Source of the DNA: an uncultured Tenacibaculum sp.
GTDB taxonomy: Bacteria > Bacteroidota > Bacteroidia > Flavobacteriales > Flavobacteriaceae
Assembly: GCF_947499065.1 (NCBI RefSeq)
Contig: NZ_CANMMT010000003.1
Span: 1 to 64,000 of the forward strand
Reading direction: 5' to 3'
Length of the DNA: 64,000 nt
Every line of letters begins with the position of its first letter. Within the stretch, counting starts at the first letter, position 1. Below are positions 63,746 through 64,000 of the stretch, piece by piece. Made by a program: the position numbers and the translations under genes. The notes beneath the pieces are model-generated. The model saw only the letters and a program-made list of their open reading frames with translations. It was not told the DNA's origin and searched no databases.

Positions 63746-64000
63746 TTAAGGTTTTAAAGTCTCGTTATTGTACAAGTATTTGTCCATTAAATACACGATA
63801 CTAGTCATAGAAGCACTTCCTAATTCTAATTCACGTTTGTTTACTTTATCAAAAGTATCAGTAGCTGCATGATGGTAATCAAAGTAACGTTGAGAGTCTG
63901 GTCTGTAGCCAACTAAAGTTACATGCTCATCTTTTAAAGGTCCAATATCAGCACCACTACCTCCTTGTGTTAAATCATGTAGGCCATAAGGTGCTAATAA
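63746..64000 (-). CDS. M28 family metallopeptidase, C-terminal fragment (cut by window end)
   Basis: 85 codons of the C-terminus, open at the window edge. GGSGADIGPLKDEHVTLVGY and RPDSQRYFDYHHAATDTFDKVN are typical of M28/glutaminyl-cyclase-like aminopeptidases; the H in YHHAATDTFDKV is the last zinc ligand. The N-terminus is outside the window. Confidence 0.85.
   Translation of the reverse strand, partial: LLAPYGLHDLTQGGSGADIGPLKDEHVTLVGYRPDSQRYFDYHHAATDTFDKVNKRELELGSASMTSIVYLMDKYLYNNETLKP

Overview
The window is AT-rich DNA (GC roughly a third) from a member of the Bacteroidota, most likely a marine Flavobacteriaceae of the Tenacibaculum/Polaribacter kind. The evidence is recurrent TTG / TAnnTTTG promoters, type IX secretion C-terminal domains on large surface proteins, thrombospondin type 3 repeats, and families typical of flavobacteria (DUF3127, DUF3667, AtoE-type carriers, LptC next to coaX). 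I made all calls by reading the sequence; no database search was run.

Layout. 1-7.9 kb: two identical tRNA-Phe genes, then coaX, an outer-membrane protein, a TPR protein, lptC, a small membrane protein, a CNNM/CBS transporter and a PpiD-type chaperone. 8-24 kb: housekeeping genes (lpdA, purE/purK, greA, HIT protein, M3 peptidase) mixed with a glycosyltransferase, a secreted beta-helix/TSP3 protein, a Rieske-like lipoprotein without its histidine ligands, a frameshifted small membrane gene, a histidine kinase and two Crp/Fnr paralogues. 24.8-37.2 kb: a surface-protein block of three paralogous secreted proteins, one unknown secreted protein and a 2918-residue LamG-rich type IX secreted giant. 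37-52 kb: mostly ordinary metabolism and transport, ending with a DegS/NarL-type kinase and a PAS-LuxR regulator whose leader can form two mutually exclusive hairpins.

52.5-59.4 kb is the most interesting part: an NrtR-type regulator (Nudix + winged helix), a tightly packed seven-gene operon (Prs-like enzyme, DUF4291 protein, PARG-like TIGR02452 protein, two macrodomain proteins, a 2-oxoglutarate/Fe(II) oxygenase and a PPP-type phosphatase), and a nicotinamide phosphoribosyltransferase. Three copies of one 21-bp operator (TTTGYGT-N7-ACGCAAA or near) sit before the Prs-like gene and before nadV. Together they read as a system that frees ADP-ribose from substrates and feeds nicotinamide, and possibly ADP-ribose itself, back to NAD.

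59.5-60.9 kb, directly upstream of nrtR on the same strand, holds a compact three-gene unit with its own promoter: a SLATT-type two-TM protein, a DUF2188 protein and a protein resembling the TIR/nucleoside-deoxyribosyltransferase fold. It is a candidate defence module. 60.9-62.1 kb is a SigZ-type ECF sigma unit: sigZ, an unlisted 34-residue peptide with 11 cysteines, and a DUF3703 gene. The peptide and DUF3703 genes share an identical bipartite promoter (TGCATC-N17-GTCT), probably the sigma factor's own target. The window ends with an amidohydrolase and a truncated M28 peptidase.
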